Part shown: in pieces, positions 1 to 5,505 of the stretch
Layout: each line of letters opens with the position of its first letter
How positions within the stretch are numbered: position 1 is the first letter of the stretch
Program-made: the position numbers and the translations under genes
The notes under the pieces: model-generated
What the model was told of the DNA's origin: nothing
The model's database searches: none
The model's input: the letters and a program-made list of their open reading frames with translations, nothing else
From: Verrucomicrobiota bacterium
GTDB lineage: Bacteria; Verrucomicrobiota; Verrucomicrobiia; Opitutales; Opitutaceae
DNA length: 5,619 nucleotides
Assembly: GCA_023446865.1 (NCBI GenBank)
Contig: JAEXPL010000067.1
Span: 1 to 5,619, forward strand
Direction of reading: 5' to 3'

Positions 1-1088
1 CGATGGCGAAGTCGACCACCGGGCCGTTTCTCGCGCGCAAGATGGGCGTGTCGAAGGACGCGAAGGATTATCCCGCCGACGACCGCTGGCTCACCGTGCG
101 CGGGGCGCGCGAGCACAACCTGCGCGATGTGACCGCGGCGTTCCCCGTGGGCGTGTTCACCTGCGTGACCGGCGTGAGCGGCTCGGGCAAGAGCACGCTC
201 GTCAACGACGTGCTCGCCGCCGCCGCCGCGCGCCGGCTCAACGGCGCGAAGACGATTCCCGGCAAGCACAAGGCGATCGAGGGCTTCGATCACTTCGACA
301 AGGTCGTGCAGGTCGACCAAGAGCCGATCGGCCGCAGCCCGCGCTCGAACCCCGCGACGTTCACCAAACTCTTCGACCGGCTCCGCGACCTCTACGCGCA
401 GGTGCCGCTGGCGAAGGTGCGTGGCTACAAGGCGAACCGTTTCTCGTTCAACACCCGCGGCGGCCGCTGCGAACGCTGCCAGGGCGACGGCCAGATCCGC
501 CTCGACATGCAGTTCATGGCCGACGCGTACACCGAGTGCCCGAGCTGCCGCGGCCAGCGCTACAACCGCGAGACGCTCGAGATCCGTTTTCACGGCTACT
601 CGATCGCCGACGTGCTCGCGATGTCGGTGAGCGAGGCGCGCCAGCTCTTCCGCAACTTCCCGCGCGTGGTGGAGATTCTGGACACGCTGGAGGCGGTCGG
701 TCTCGGCTACCTCGCTCTCGGGCAATCGGCGACGACGCTTTCCGGCGGCGAGGCGCTGCGGCTCAAGCTCTCGCTGGAGCTGAGCAAGCGCCAGCAGGGC
801 CGCACGCTCTACATCCTCGACGAGCCCACGACCGGGCTGCACTGGGTCGACGTGCAGAAGCTGCTCGATCTGCTCTTCAAGCTGCGCGACGCCGGCAACA
901 CGATCATCGTGATCGAGCACAACCTCGACGTGATGAACCTCGCCGACTGGCTCATCGACCTCGGTCCCGGCGGCGGCCGCGCCGGCGGCGAAGTCGTCTA
1001 CGCCGGCCCGCGGGAAGGCATCCTGAGCGAACCGCGCTCCGTCACCGGCCAGGCGCTGGCGAAGTGGCGCCAACACGCCGCGCCGTAG
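1..1088 (+). CDS. uvrA: UvrA, excinuclease ABC subunit A, C-terminal half (5' partial)
   Basis: UvrA is the damage-recognition ATPase of nucleotide excision repair. It works as a dimer in the cytoplasm and loads UvrB on damaged DNA. Numbering from the ATG at position 3, the sequence shows: the STTGPFL segment that precedes the second ATPase domain (4-10), Walker A GVSGSGKST (57-65), the zinc finger C156-x2-C159-x19-C179-x2-C182 with the E. coli spacing, RYNRETLEI (186-194), the ABC signature LSGGEALRLKLS (246-257), Walker B LYILDEPTTGLH (269-280) and the H-loop VIEHNLDV (303-310). The ATG at 3 is internal, because the family has another roughly 550-600 residues upstream, so the gene runs off the left edge. 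The signature has Leu where most UvrA proteins have Gln (GGEAQR). The C-terminus ends normally at TAG. A second or fused UvrA paralogue cannot be excluded, since the half that tells them apart is missing. The gene is convergent with the lipoprotein gene. Confidence 0.96.
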   Translation, partial: MAKSTTGPFLARKMGVSKDAKDYPADDRWLTVRGAREHNLRDVTAAFPVGVFTCVTGVSGSGKSTLVNDVLAAAAARRLNGAKTIPGKHKAIEGFDHFDKVVQVDQEPIGRSPRSNPATFTKLFDRLRDLYAQVPLAKVRGYKANRFSFNTRGGRCERCQGDGQIRLDMQFMADAYTECPSCRGQRYNRETLEIRFHGYSIADVLAMSVSEARQLFRNFPRVVEILDTLEAVGLGYLALGQSATTLSGGEALRLKLSLELSKRQQGRTLYILDEPTTGLHWVDVQKLLDLLFKLRDAGNTIIVIEHNLDVMNLADWLIDLGPGGGRAGGEVVYAGPREGILSEPRSVTGQALAKWRQHAAP

Positions 1089-1143
1089 GCGAGTTGCGGG
1101 ATGGCGGAGGGGACGGGAGCAGCGGCCGCAGACGGAGGGAAAC

Positions 1144-1170
1144 CGCTAATGAGCGCTGATGGACGCTAAT
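1144..1170. repeat. Three-copy heptamer repeat with a 10-bp period
   Basis: CGCTAAT occurs at 1144-1150 and 1164-1170, with the variant CGCTGAT at 1154-1160. The copies are separated by GAG and GGA, so the period is exactly 10 bp. Because 10 leaves remainder 1 on division by 3, the TAA, TGA and TAA inside the copies (1147, 1157, 1167) fall in three different + frames. The repeat lies 56 bp after the uvrA stop in a convergent intergenic region. I believe similar CGCTAAT strings recur between genes in Opitutales genomes, but that is from memory. It may be one unit of a dispersed intergenic repeat. Confidence 0.6.
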
Positions 1171-1198
1171 CCGGAGGCCGGCGGTGGACCGAAGTAAC

Positions 1199-1849
1199 TC
1201 AACGGGGCGCCGCAGCCCTGCCGGGCTTTTGCATGAGGCGGCGAAAACCGGGCTCCAGACGAGCAAGTTGCTCCTTTAGCTCAGGCAGGAGCGACTCCCG
1301 CAGGTTGAAGACGGCGACGAAGTAGGCGTCCTGAAATTGCTTGTTGGAGACTTTCTCCAGCGCGATCCGTGCTTGGGTGAGCTCCTTGAAACGGTCTTCC
1401 CACCCAGGTGTGTCGAAGCGGTGGACCTTGCCGCAGTTGCAGGGAAGCGTTTGCCAAGTCCAGTCGCCGTCATGCCACTTGAGCTGCTCCGTTCCGGTGC
1501 GGTGGAGATAGAGGAACGCGGCGCGTGCGGTGTTCTCGTTCTCGGCATCGACGCGACGCATAGCCTCGATCTGCGGTGCCCATTCTGGGTGCGTTGCGAG
1601 GGCAGAGTGGTACAGTTTCTCCTCGAAGTTCCGGCGAACGGTGAAGTAGTCGTCGAGCCAAGCATCCACCGTCAACAGGGCGGAGTTAGCCGGTGCCGAG
1701 GATTCCAGCACCACGGGTTGCAGCTGCACAGCGGTGATTCGCGTGCCCGTCAACGGAGCAAGCGGCGCTGGATCGCGCGGCGTTTCCCGAGGCGAATGCG
1801 CGCAGCCGGCCAGGGCGAGAAGCGCAAGGAGAGGGAAGTGGAGGCGCAT
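1199..1849 (-). CDS. Predicted lipoprotein of unknown function
   Basis: This encodes 216 residues that I do not recognise as a named family. It begins with a lipoprotein signal peptide: M-R-L-H, a hydrophobic run (5-14) and the lipobox LAGC with acceptor Cys16. Residues 17-18 are Ala-His rather than Asp, which in E. coli terms favours the outer membrane. A Pro-rich linker follows (19-34), then a mostly helical, charged region (60-206) with a CNC pair at 137-139. The start at 1849 was chosen over an in-frame ATG at 1894 because it puts the signal peptide at the very N-terminus and lies 8 bp past the stop of the PIN remnant. An AGGAAA sequence some 16 bases upstream is a poor ribosome site, so coupling to upstream translation is possible. 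The last residues (KPGRAAAPR) are encoded by the terminator-like hairpin of the opposing gene, so the C-terminus may have been extended. Confidence 0.72.
   Translation of the reverse strand: MRLHFPLLALLALAGCAHSPRETPRDPAPLAPLTGTRITAVQLQPVVLESSAPANSALLTVDAWLDDYFTVRRNFEEKLYHSALATHPEWAPQIEAMRRVDAENENTARAAFLYLHRTGTEQLKWHDGDWTWQTLPCNCGKVHRFDTPGWEDRFKELTQARIALEKVSNKQFQDAYFVAVFNLRESLLPELKEQLARLEPGFRRLMQKPGRAAAPR
1214..1230 (+). terminator. Probable Rho-independent terminator of uvrA
   Basis: A 5-bp stem AGCCC (1214-1218) and GGGCT (1223-1227) closes a four-base TGCC loop, and the + strand continues with T residues to 1230. Only the + strand has the T run after the stem, so the signal points at uvrA transcription, 126 bp past its stop. 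It lies inside the last codons of the - strand lipoprotein gene. The stem is short, so efficiency is uncertain. Confidence 0.45.
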
Positions 1850-1857
1850 GCTGGTGC

Positions 1858-2125
1858 CTATTTTCCTGTGACAATGGCTTTGGGCGCAACGCAAACCTCT
1901 GGCAGCGCGGCGAGGAGCGCTTTGTCCTCAGTGACGAGGACGGTGCCGAGGGAGATGGCGAGGGCGGCGTACTCGCCATCGTAGGCGGTGCACTTGGTGC
2001 GGGCGACGAGTTCGAGCACGGCGTGGTCGGAGAGGGCGTGTTCGCCGCCGAGGAGACAGCCGGCGGCATGGCGGGTGGCGCGCTCGGCGTCGGCGGGCGA
2101 AAATTTCCCGGCGCGATGGCTGCAT
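1858..2125 (-). pseudogene. 5'-truncated PIN-domain toxin (VapC-like) remnant
   Basis: PIN toxins are Mg-dependent ribonucleases that cleave RNA and are held in check by a partner antitoxin. The - strand frame from about 2118 to the TAG at 1858-1860 reads as the C-terminal 80-85 residues of a PIN domain: a helix starting RAGKFSPADAER, then the hallmark TAYDGEYAALA with its conserved Asp and Glu, then LVTEDKALL with the last acidic position. The N-terminal half is absent, including the usual first-strand Asp (DTN-type motif) and the central Glu. No ATG or GTG in this frame gives a complete domain. An ATG at 2125-2123 follows the upstream gene's stop (TGACATG), as expected for the original start, but it is one base out of frame with the PIN codons. 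The simplest reading is an internal deletion of about 50 codons after the start. The piece is probably inactive. Confidence 0.72.
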
Positions 2126-2126
2126 G

Positions 2127-2438
2127 TCAACGGACGCGCTCGCCCGTCGCTGGCGGCGATGCCGGGGGCGGTGCGGGAGGCGGATTCGGCGGCTCCTCGA
2201 CGGCGCCGACGGGTTGGCGGGTGCCGGCGACCGGTTCGCCGGTGTCGGGGTCGATGTAGGGCAGGCCGGCCTTGCGGCGGTTCTCGAGGGTGCGCAGGGC
2301 GAACTCGCTCATCTCGTCGAGCGCCTTGAGTTTCCTGCGGAGAGGGAGTTGGCGACAGCGGCGCAGCTGTTCCCGTTCGGCGCCTTCGAAGGTGCAGAGG
2401 CTCCAATCGATCGGATCCGGCGCAGGCTCGGCGCTCAT
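2127..2438 (-). CDS. Antitoxin-like protein paired with the PIN remnant
   Basis: This encodes 103 residues. The N-terminal part (about 10-62) has the pattern DWSLCTFEGAEREQLRR, then LPLRRKLKALDEMSEFA, then KAGLPYIDPDTGE. I recall W..(T)xxEG..R.QLRR / LPLR.KL.AL.EM proteins encoded directly upstream of PIN toxins, so I infer an antitoxin that would bind the toxin and probably its own promoter. No classical DNA-binding motif such as ribbon-helix-helix or AbrB is evident. The C-terminal 35 residues are low complexity and proline-rich (NPPPAPPPASPP) and look disordered. The start is supported by an AGGAGA ribosome site (2450-2455) 11 bases upstream. The stop overlaps the region of the old toxin start (TGACATG), an arrangement typical of toxin-antitoxin operons. 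The protein looks intact although its partner is broken. An unrelated small hypothetical protein is the alternative. Confidence 0.62.
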   Translation of the reverse strand: MSAEPAPDPIDWSLCTFEGAEREQLRRCRQLPLRRKLKALDEMSEFALRTLENRRKAGLPYIDPDTGEPVAGTRQPVGAVEEPPNPPPAPPPASPPATGERVR

Positions 2439-2449
2439 CGTTGGTCGAG

Positions 2450-2455
2450 TCTCCT
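2450..2455 (-). promoter_or_regulatory. Ribosome binding site of the antitoxin-like gene
   Basis: The - strand reads AGGAGA here, 11 bases before the ATG at 2438. It is the clearest Shine-Dalgarno sequence in the window and fixes the start of the antitoxin-like gene. Confidence 0.6.
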
Positions 2456-2564
2456 GCCGACTGTCGGCGAAAGGTCGGGCGGGCCAAGGAGATCGTGGGG
2501 ACGGAACGCTATCCCACTGTCCGGCGCACCGTTGTTGCCTTCGTTACCTTCTGTCGTCGGCGGA

Positions 2565-2593
2565 ATTTTGGCCCCCCGGAATCCTGATAACAA
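2565..2593 (-). promoter_or_regulatory. Weak candidate sigma70-type promoter for the - strand block
   Basis: On the - strand TTGTTA (2593-2588) and CAAAAT (2570-2565) are separated by 17 bases. Each matches four of six consensus positions. Transcription would start near 2558 and leave a leader of about 120 bases before the antitoxin-like gene. It lies in the divergent intergenic region, where a promoter is expected, but promoter consensus in this group is poorly known and the match could be chance. Confidence 0.2.
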
Positions 2594-2615
2594 ATGCGTT
2601 GCGGGCGAGCCCGGC

Positions 2616-3656
2616 ATGACCCAAACACCTCCGCTCGACCCACCGCCTCCGTACCGCATGGCATTCAACCTCCAGAAAGTCCTCCGCGCGCTGCTGTTTG
2701 CCTCGAGCGGGCCGCTCACGATCAAGGAAATCCAGGATACCCTGACCCGTTTCCACGCGCAGGAGGCCGATCTCCTCGCCAAGATGAAGCCGGCGGCCCC
2801 GGCGAACGAGCCGGCGGCGGAAGTTCCCGTCGCGGAGCCAGCCGCGGCCGAGCCTGTGGCCGTGGTCGAAGGTGTGCCGGTGGTGGAAGGCGCCCCGGAT
2901 GCGGGCGCGGTCGCCGCGCCTGACCCTGCCGCAGAGATGCCGCTCGGCCTGACGTCGGCGGAAACCGATCCTGAATTCTACCAAGAGGTGCCGTCGCTGA
3001 TCACGGCCACGCAGATTCGCGAGGCGATGGACGCCATCGCCGTCGAGCTGCGCGAGCGCGACGAGGTGTTCTACCTGATCGACGGCACCAACGGCTACCG
3101 GCTTGTCACCAACCCGAAGGCGGCGCGCTGGGTACGCTTGCTGCGCGACGAGCCGCCGCCGGTGCGCCTGAGCCAGGCGGCGCTGGAAACCCTTGCGGTG
3201 ATCGCCTACCGGCAGCCCGTCACGCGCGGCGAGATCGAGACGATCCGCGGCGTGTCGGCCGAGGCCGGCGTGAATAAGCTGTTGGAGCGCGGCCTAATCT
3301 ATGTGGCCGGCCGCGCCGAGCTGCCGGGCCGCCCGATCCAATTTGGCACGACCGACGAGTTCCTCGAGTTCGTGGGCATCAAGTCGCTCGCGGAGCTGCC
3401 GGCGTCCGACGTGCTCTCCAACCGGCAGATCGATGATTGGCTGAAGCAGTCGGAGAACCCGGCCCACGTGGACGACAAGGACGTGGGCCTCCAGACCGAC
3501 GAACTGCCGCTCGATCCTGCGGAGGAGGAGGTCGATGCGCCGGCCGCGACGACCCCGGCCGTCGCCGAAGCGTCGCCCGCCGCACCGGCGTCGGAGACTG
3601 CCGCGCCTGAAGCGCCCGCAACCGATACCCCGCCGCCGGGCGCACCGGCGAGCTGA
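2616..3656 (+). CDS. scpB: ScpB, segregation and condensation protein B, with a large insertion
   Basis: ScpB dimers bind the kleisin ScpA and, with SMC, form the bacterial condensin that compacts and separates chromosomes. From the ATG at 2616 the protein has 346 residues, while typical ScpB has about 180-250. The first winged helix begins at 15-45 (MAFNLQKVLRALLFASSGPLTIKEI), is interrupted by an Ala/Pro/Glu-rich insert (about 55-126), and resumes at ITATQIREAMDAI and YRLVTNP (129-167). The second winged helix (184-260) carries the family hallmarks SQAALETLAVIAYRQPVTR, RGV, LLERGLI, GRP and FGTTDEFLEFVGIKSLAELP. A disordered acidic A/P tail fills about 280-346. The insert contains a tandem VVEGVP/VVEGAP. 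The start is uncertain: the ATG at 2658 begins right at the conserved core and would give 332 residues, but neither has a strong ribosome site. The upstream in-frame extension to 2124 is antisense to other genes. No scpA is adjacent. pheA follows after 13 bp. Confidence 0.92.
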   Translation: MTQTPPLDPPPPYRMAFNLQKVLRALLFASSGPLTIKEIQDTLTRFHAQEADLLAKMKPAAPANEPAAEVPVAEPAAAEPVAVVEGVPVVEGAPDAGAVAAPDPAAEMPLGLTSAETDPEFYQEVPSLITATQIREAMDAIAVELRERDEVFYLIDGTNGYRLVTNPKAARWVRLLRDEPPPVRLSQAALETLAVIAYRQPVTRGEIETIRGVSAEAGVNKLLERGLIYVAGRAELPGRPIQFGTTDEFLEFVGIKSLAELPASDVLSNRQIDDWLKQSENPAHVDDKDVGLQTDELPLDPAEEEVDAPAATTPAVAEASPAAPASETAAPEAPATDTPPPGAPAS

Positions 3657-3669
3657 ACGCTCTTCCTGC

Positions 3670-4749
3670 ATGAACATCGACGATTGCCGCAAGCAGATCG
3701 ACACTCTCGACCGCCAGATCGTCGAGGCGCTCAACCAGCGCCTGTCGCTGGCCGCGCAGATCGGGCGGATCAAGCGTGAGCTTGGCGGCCCGATCTACGT
3801 GGCGGAGCGTGAGGAGCAGGTTTTCCGGAAGGTCGCCGAGCAGAACGCCGGTCCGATCAAGGAACCGGCGTTGCGCGCGATCTACCGCGAGATCATGTCG
3901 GCGGCGATCGCCCTCGAGCAGCCGTTGAAGATCGCCTACCTCGGGCCGGAGGCGACCAACAGCCACCAGGCGGCGCTGCAGAAGTTCGGCGCGAGCGTCG
4001 AGTACCAGCCGATGGCGACGTTCCCCGACATCTTCGCCGCGGTCGACAAGGGCGAGGCCGACTACGGCGTGATCCCGGTCGAGAACTCGACCGACGGCGC
4101 CGTGCGCGACGCGCTCGACCTCTTCGTGGAGACCGAGCTCAAGATCGTCGCGCAGAGCTATCTCGAGATCGCCTACTGCCTGATCTCGGCCGAGCCGATC
4201 GAGAAGGTCACCAAGGTCTACTCGAAGGACCAGGCGCTCGCGCAGTGCCGCAACTGGTTGCAGCGCCATGCGCCCAACGCCCAGCCCTGCGATGCGCCGA
4301 GCACCGCGCGCGCCGTGCAGATCGCCAAGAGCGAGCCGGGTGCCGCCGCCGTGGCCAACGAACTCGCCGCCGCGCATTATCAGGTGCCGATCCTGGCCCG
4401 CGACATCGAGGACGTGCGCGGCAACACCACGCGCTTCTTCATCATCGGTCGCCAGGCCTCGGGTACAGCCGGTCCCGGTCGGGACATGAGCACCTTCATC
4501 ATCTCGCTCGGCGACGAGGCGTCGCACTCGGGCTCGTTGCTGCGGATGCTCACGCCGTTCTCCGAGCGCGGGCTCAACCTCACCAAGGTCGAGTCGCGGC
4601 CCACGAAGCGCCGTGCGTGGGACTACTACTTCTTCATCGATGTCGCCGGCCACTACGACGACCCGAAGATGCGCGAGGCGGTCGCCGAGCTGAAGAAGTT
4701 CTGCCCGCTCGTGAAGTGGCTCGGCAGCTACCCGCTGGTCACGCCCTGA
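3670..4749 (+). CDS. pheA: Bifunctional chorismate mutase / prephenate dehydratase (P-protein)
   Basis: This cytoplasmic enzyme converts chorismate to prephenate and then to phenylpyruvate, the committed steps of phenylalanine synthesis. Its 359 residues show three domains. The AroQ-type chorismate mutase (1-85) has R7, R24, K35, R47, E48 and Q84, each exactly four below the E. coli active-site residues R11, R28, K39, R51, E52 and Q88, as I recall them. The prephenate dehydratase domain (86-262) has KIAYLGPEATNSHQAA, GVIPVENSTDGAV and the catalytic TRF motif in GNTTRFFIIG (254-256). The ACT domain (273-355) has GSLL (288-291, in place of GALV) and ESRP (308-311), which bind phenylalanine in feedback-inhibited homologues, so inhibition by phenylalanine is likely. 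All domains look complete. The start follows the scpB stop by 13 bp with no Shine-Dalgarno sequence, suggesting co-transcription and perhaps translational coupling with scpB. Confidence 0.97.
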   Translation: MNIDDCRKQIDTLDRQIVEALNQRLSLAAQIGRIKRELGGPIYVAEREEQVFRKVAEQNAGPIKEPALRAIYREIMSAAIALEQPLKIAYLGPEATNSHQAALQKFGASVEYQPMATFPDIFAAVDKGEADYGVIPVENSTDGAVRDALDLFVETELKIVAQSYLEIAYCLISAEPIEKVTKVYSKDQALAQCRNWLQRHAPNAQPCDAPSTARAVQIAKSEPGAAAVANELAAAHYQVPILARDIEDVRGNTTRFFIIGRQASGTAGPGRDMSTFIISLGDEASHSGSLLRMLTPFSERGLNLTKVESRPTKRRAWDYYFFIDVAGHYDDPKMREAVAELKKFCPLVKWLGSYPLVTP

Positions 4750-4754
4750 GGCGT
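4741..4754 (+). other. Small hairpin enclosing the pheA stop codon
   Basis: ACGCC (4741-4745) and GGCGT (4750-4754) pair perfectly around the loop CTGA, which contains the pheA TGA. No T run follows, so it is not a standard intrinsic terminator. In GC-rich DNA a 5-bp stem can be chance. I see no better terminator after pheA. Confidence 0.2.
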
Positions 4755-5039
4755 CTCGATGCGGACGAGGGGCGCGTGTCGAGGGACGAGCGCGAACCGT
4801 CAGCAGCACAACAGGCGTTCGTGGGTTCGGTGCTCGCCTGGCTGAACTGGGGATGAGTCGGGGCCTGCGGGGGCGTGGATCGCACCGAGACGGCAGCTCA
4901 ACGGCGCGCCTCCGGGGAGTTCGCCGCAGCACGCGACTGGGGTGGGGACGGGCGAAACTGGGGTGTCCACCCGGTGGAGGCCGCAAAGGCTCGTCAAAAG
5001 CGGCGCGCACGCGGCTTCGGGTTCAAGGTCGGGTAGACT
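4750..5039. other. Intergenic stretch after pheA with no supported gene
   Basis: There are 290 bases of GC-rich sequence between pheA and the small open frame at 5040. Open frames on both strands give Arg- and Ala-rich translations without recognisable domains or ribosome sites. A short hairpin (TCCAC-CCG-GTGGA, around 4967-4979) is present with no T run. I see no tRNA, known small RNA or mobile-element end. Confidence 0.4.
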
Positions 5040-5198
5040 ATGGCCGATAGCTACGCCGTCCCGCCCACCATGTTGCACGCCAGACATACCAGCGCTTTTC
5101 ACGCCGAACTTCCCCGGTACGCCCTGTGGTTGCAGATTGCCGGGGTGCTGGCGAGCGTGGTGGCGATGCGAGTGGTGCGTGTTTGCCGCCGCAGCTGA
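5040..5198 (+). CDS. Possible small single-pass membrane protein
   Basis: An open frame of 52 codons runs from ATG (5040) to TGA (5196-5198). The N-terminal 26 residues are polar. Residues 27-43 (YALWLQIAGVLASVVAM) form a plausible transmembrane helix, followed by Arg44, Arg47, Arg50 and Arg51, which by the positive-inside rule puts the C-terminus in the cytoplasm. Most codons end in G or C, as in the neighbouring genes. AAGG lies about 11 bases upstream, a weak ribosome site. I recognise no family. Short hydrophobic frames arise by chance in GC-rich DNA, so this is a candidate only. Confidence 0.3.
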   Translation: MADSYAVPPTMLHARHTSAFHAELPRYALWLQIAGVLASVVAMRVVRVCRRS

Positions 5199-5505
5199 GT
5201 GGATTCCGCGGGCGACGGTCGGGCCGGAGACTTCCGCGCCGGGAAAATGCCCCAATTCCCGGCTCAAGAATGTCCGCGGGCTGCCGAGTAATCGTTCGCA
5301 AGCCCCGCGCTGCACCAACGAACCCACCCGCACGAGTTCTTCGCAACCCTCTGCCGCCGCCTCACAATTCAGGAAGTCGCGTCCGCCGCGACGAAACCTG
5401 ACGTCGCCGAGCCGAATCTAGAGGAGCAATCCACCGGTCTGGTAACGGCACCGCTGCCGCTTGGCGCTGTGCGCCCGTAACCGGTCCCTTCGCCCTGTGT
5501 TTGCC
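5199..5505. other. Stretch with no supported gene; decayed coding sequence possible
   Basis: I find no gene here that I can defend. The frame of the small membrane peptide continues past its TGA, through one more stop (TAA at 5289-5291), to a stop at 5478-5480. The last segment (5292-5477) has 62 open codons and contains HEFFATLCRRLTIQEVAS, which reads like protein but has no ATG or GTG start. A perfect inverted repeat lies at 5238-5263 and a small GGCGC-TGT-GCGCC hairpin at 5463-5475. It could be a decayed gene or simply intergenic DNA. Confidence 0.35.
5238..5263. repeat. Perfect 8-bp inverted repeat
   Basis: GCCGGGAA (5238-5245) and TTCCCGGC (5256-5263) are exact reverse complements around a 10-base loop. 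No T run follows on either strand, so it is not an obvious intrinsic terminator. It could be a protein-binding dyad or an RNA hairpin. It is the longest perfect short-range inverted repeat I noticed in the window. Confidence 0.45.

Noticed and set aside
3..5. ATG as the true start of the uvrA product
   Set aside because: The residues just after it match the interior of UvrA before the second ATPase domain; the first half of the protein must lie upstream of the window.
1850..1894. Upstream start of the lipoprotein at 1894
   Set aside because: It would put 15 polar residues before the signal peptide and overlap the PIN remnant; the ATG at 1849 fits the signal peptide.
1337..1984. + strand open frame of 215 codons
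   Set aside because: It is antisense to the lipoprotein and the PIN remnant, and shows no domain or ribosome site. The - strand product has a textbook lipobox instead.
2130..2487. N-terminal part of the 209-codon - strand frame leading into the PIN remnant
   Set aside because: Before about 2118 this frame is an out-of-frame reading of the antitoxin-like gene, rich in Arg and Pro, and not a PIN N-terminus.
2124..2615. Upstream extension of the scpB frame
   Set aside because: It overlaps the antitoxin-like gene in antisense, has no ScpB similarity and precedes the conserved core by over 160 residues.
3379..5010. Long - strand open frame of 543 codons
   Set aside because: It is antisense to scpB and pheA, whose products are clearly recognised. 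Its translation is Arg/Leu/Asp-rich with no domain, a common shadow in GC-rich coding DNA.
5018..5031. GGGTTCAAGG string resembling a tRNA T-loop
   Set aside because: The flanks do not form a T-stem, and no matching acceptor, D or anticodon arm is present nearby.
5205..5281. Direct repeat TCCGCGGGC at 5205 and 5273
   Set aside because: Nine GC-rich bases repeated once in 70 bp is expected by chance here, and nothing else about it suggests a mobile-element or attachment site.
4800..5333. - strand open frame of 177 codons in the 3' region
   Set aside because: The translation is low in hydrophobic structure, rich in His, Pro, Gly and Cys, and has no recognisable domain or ribosome site.
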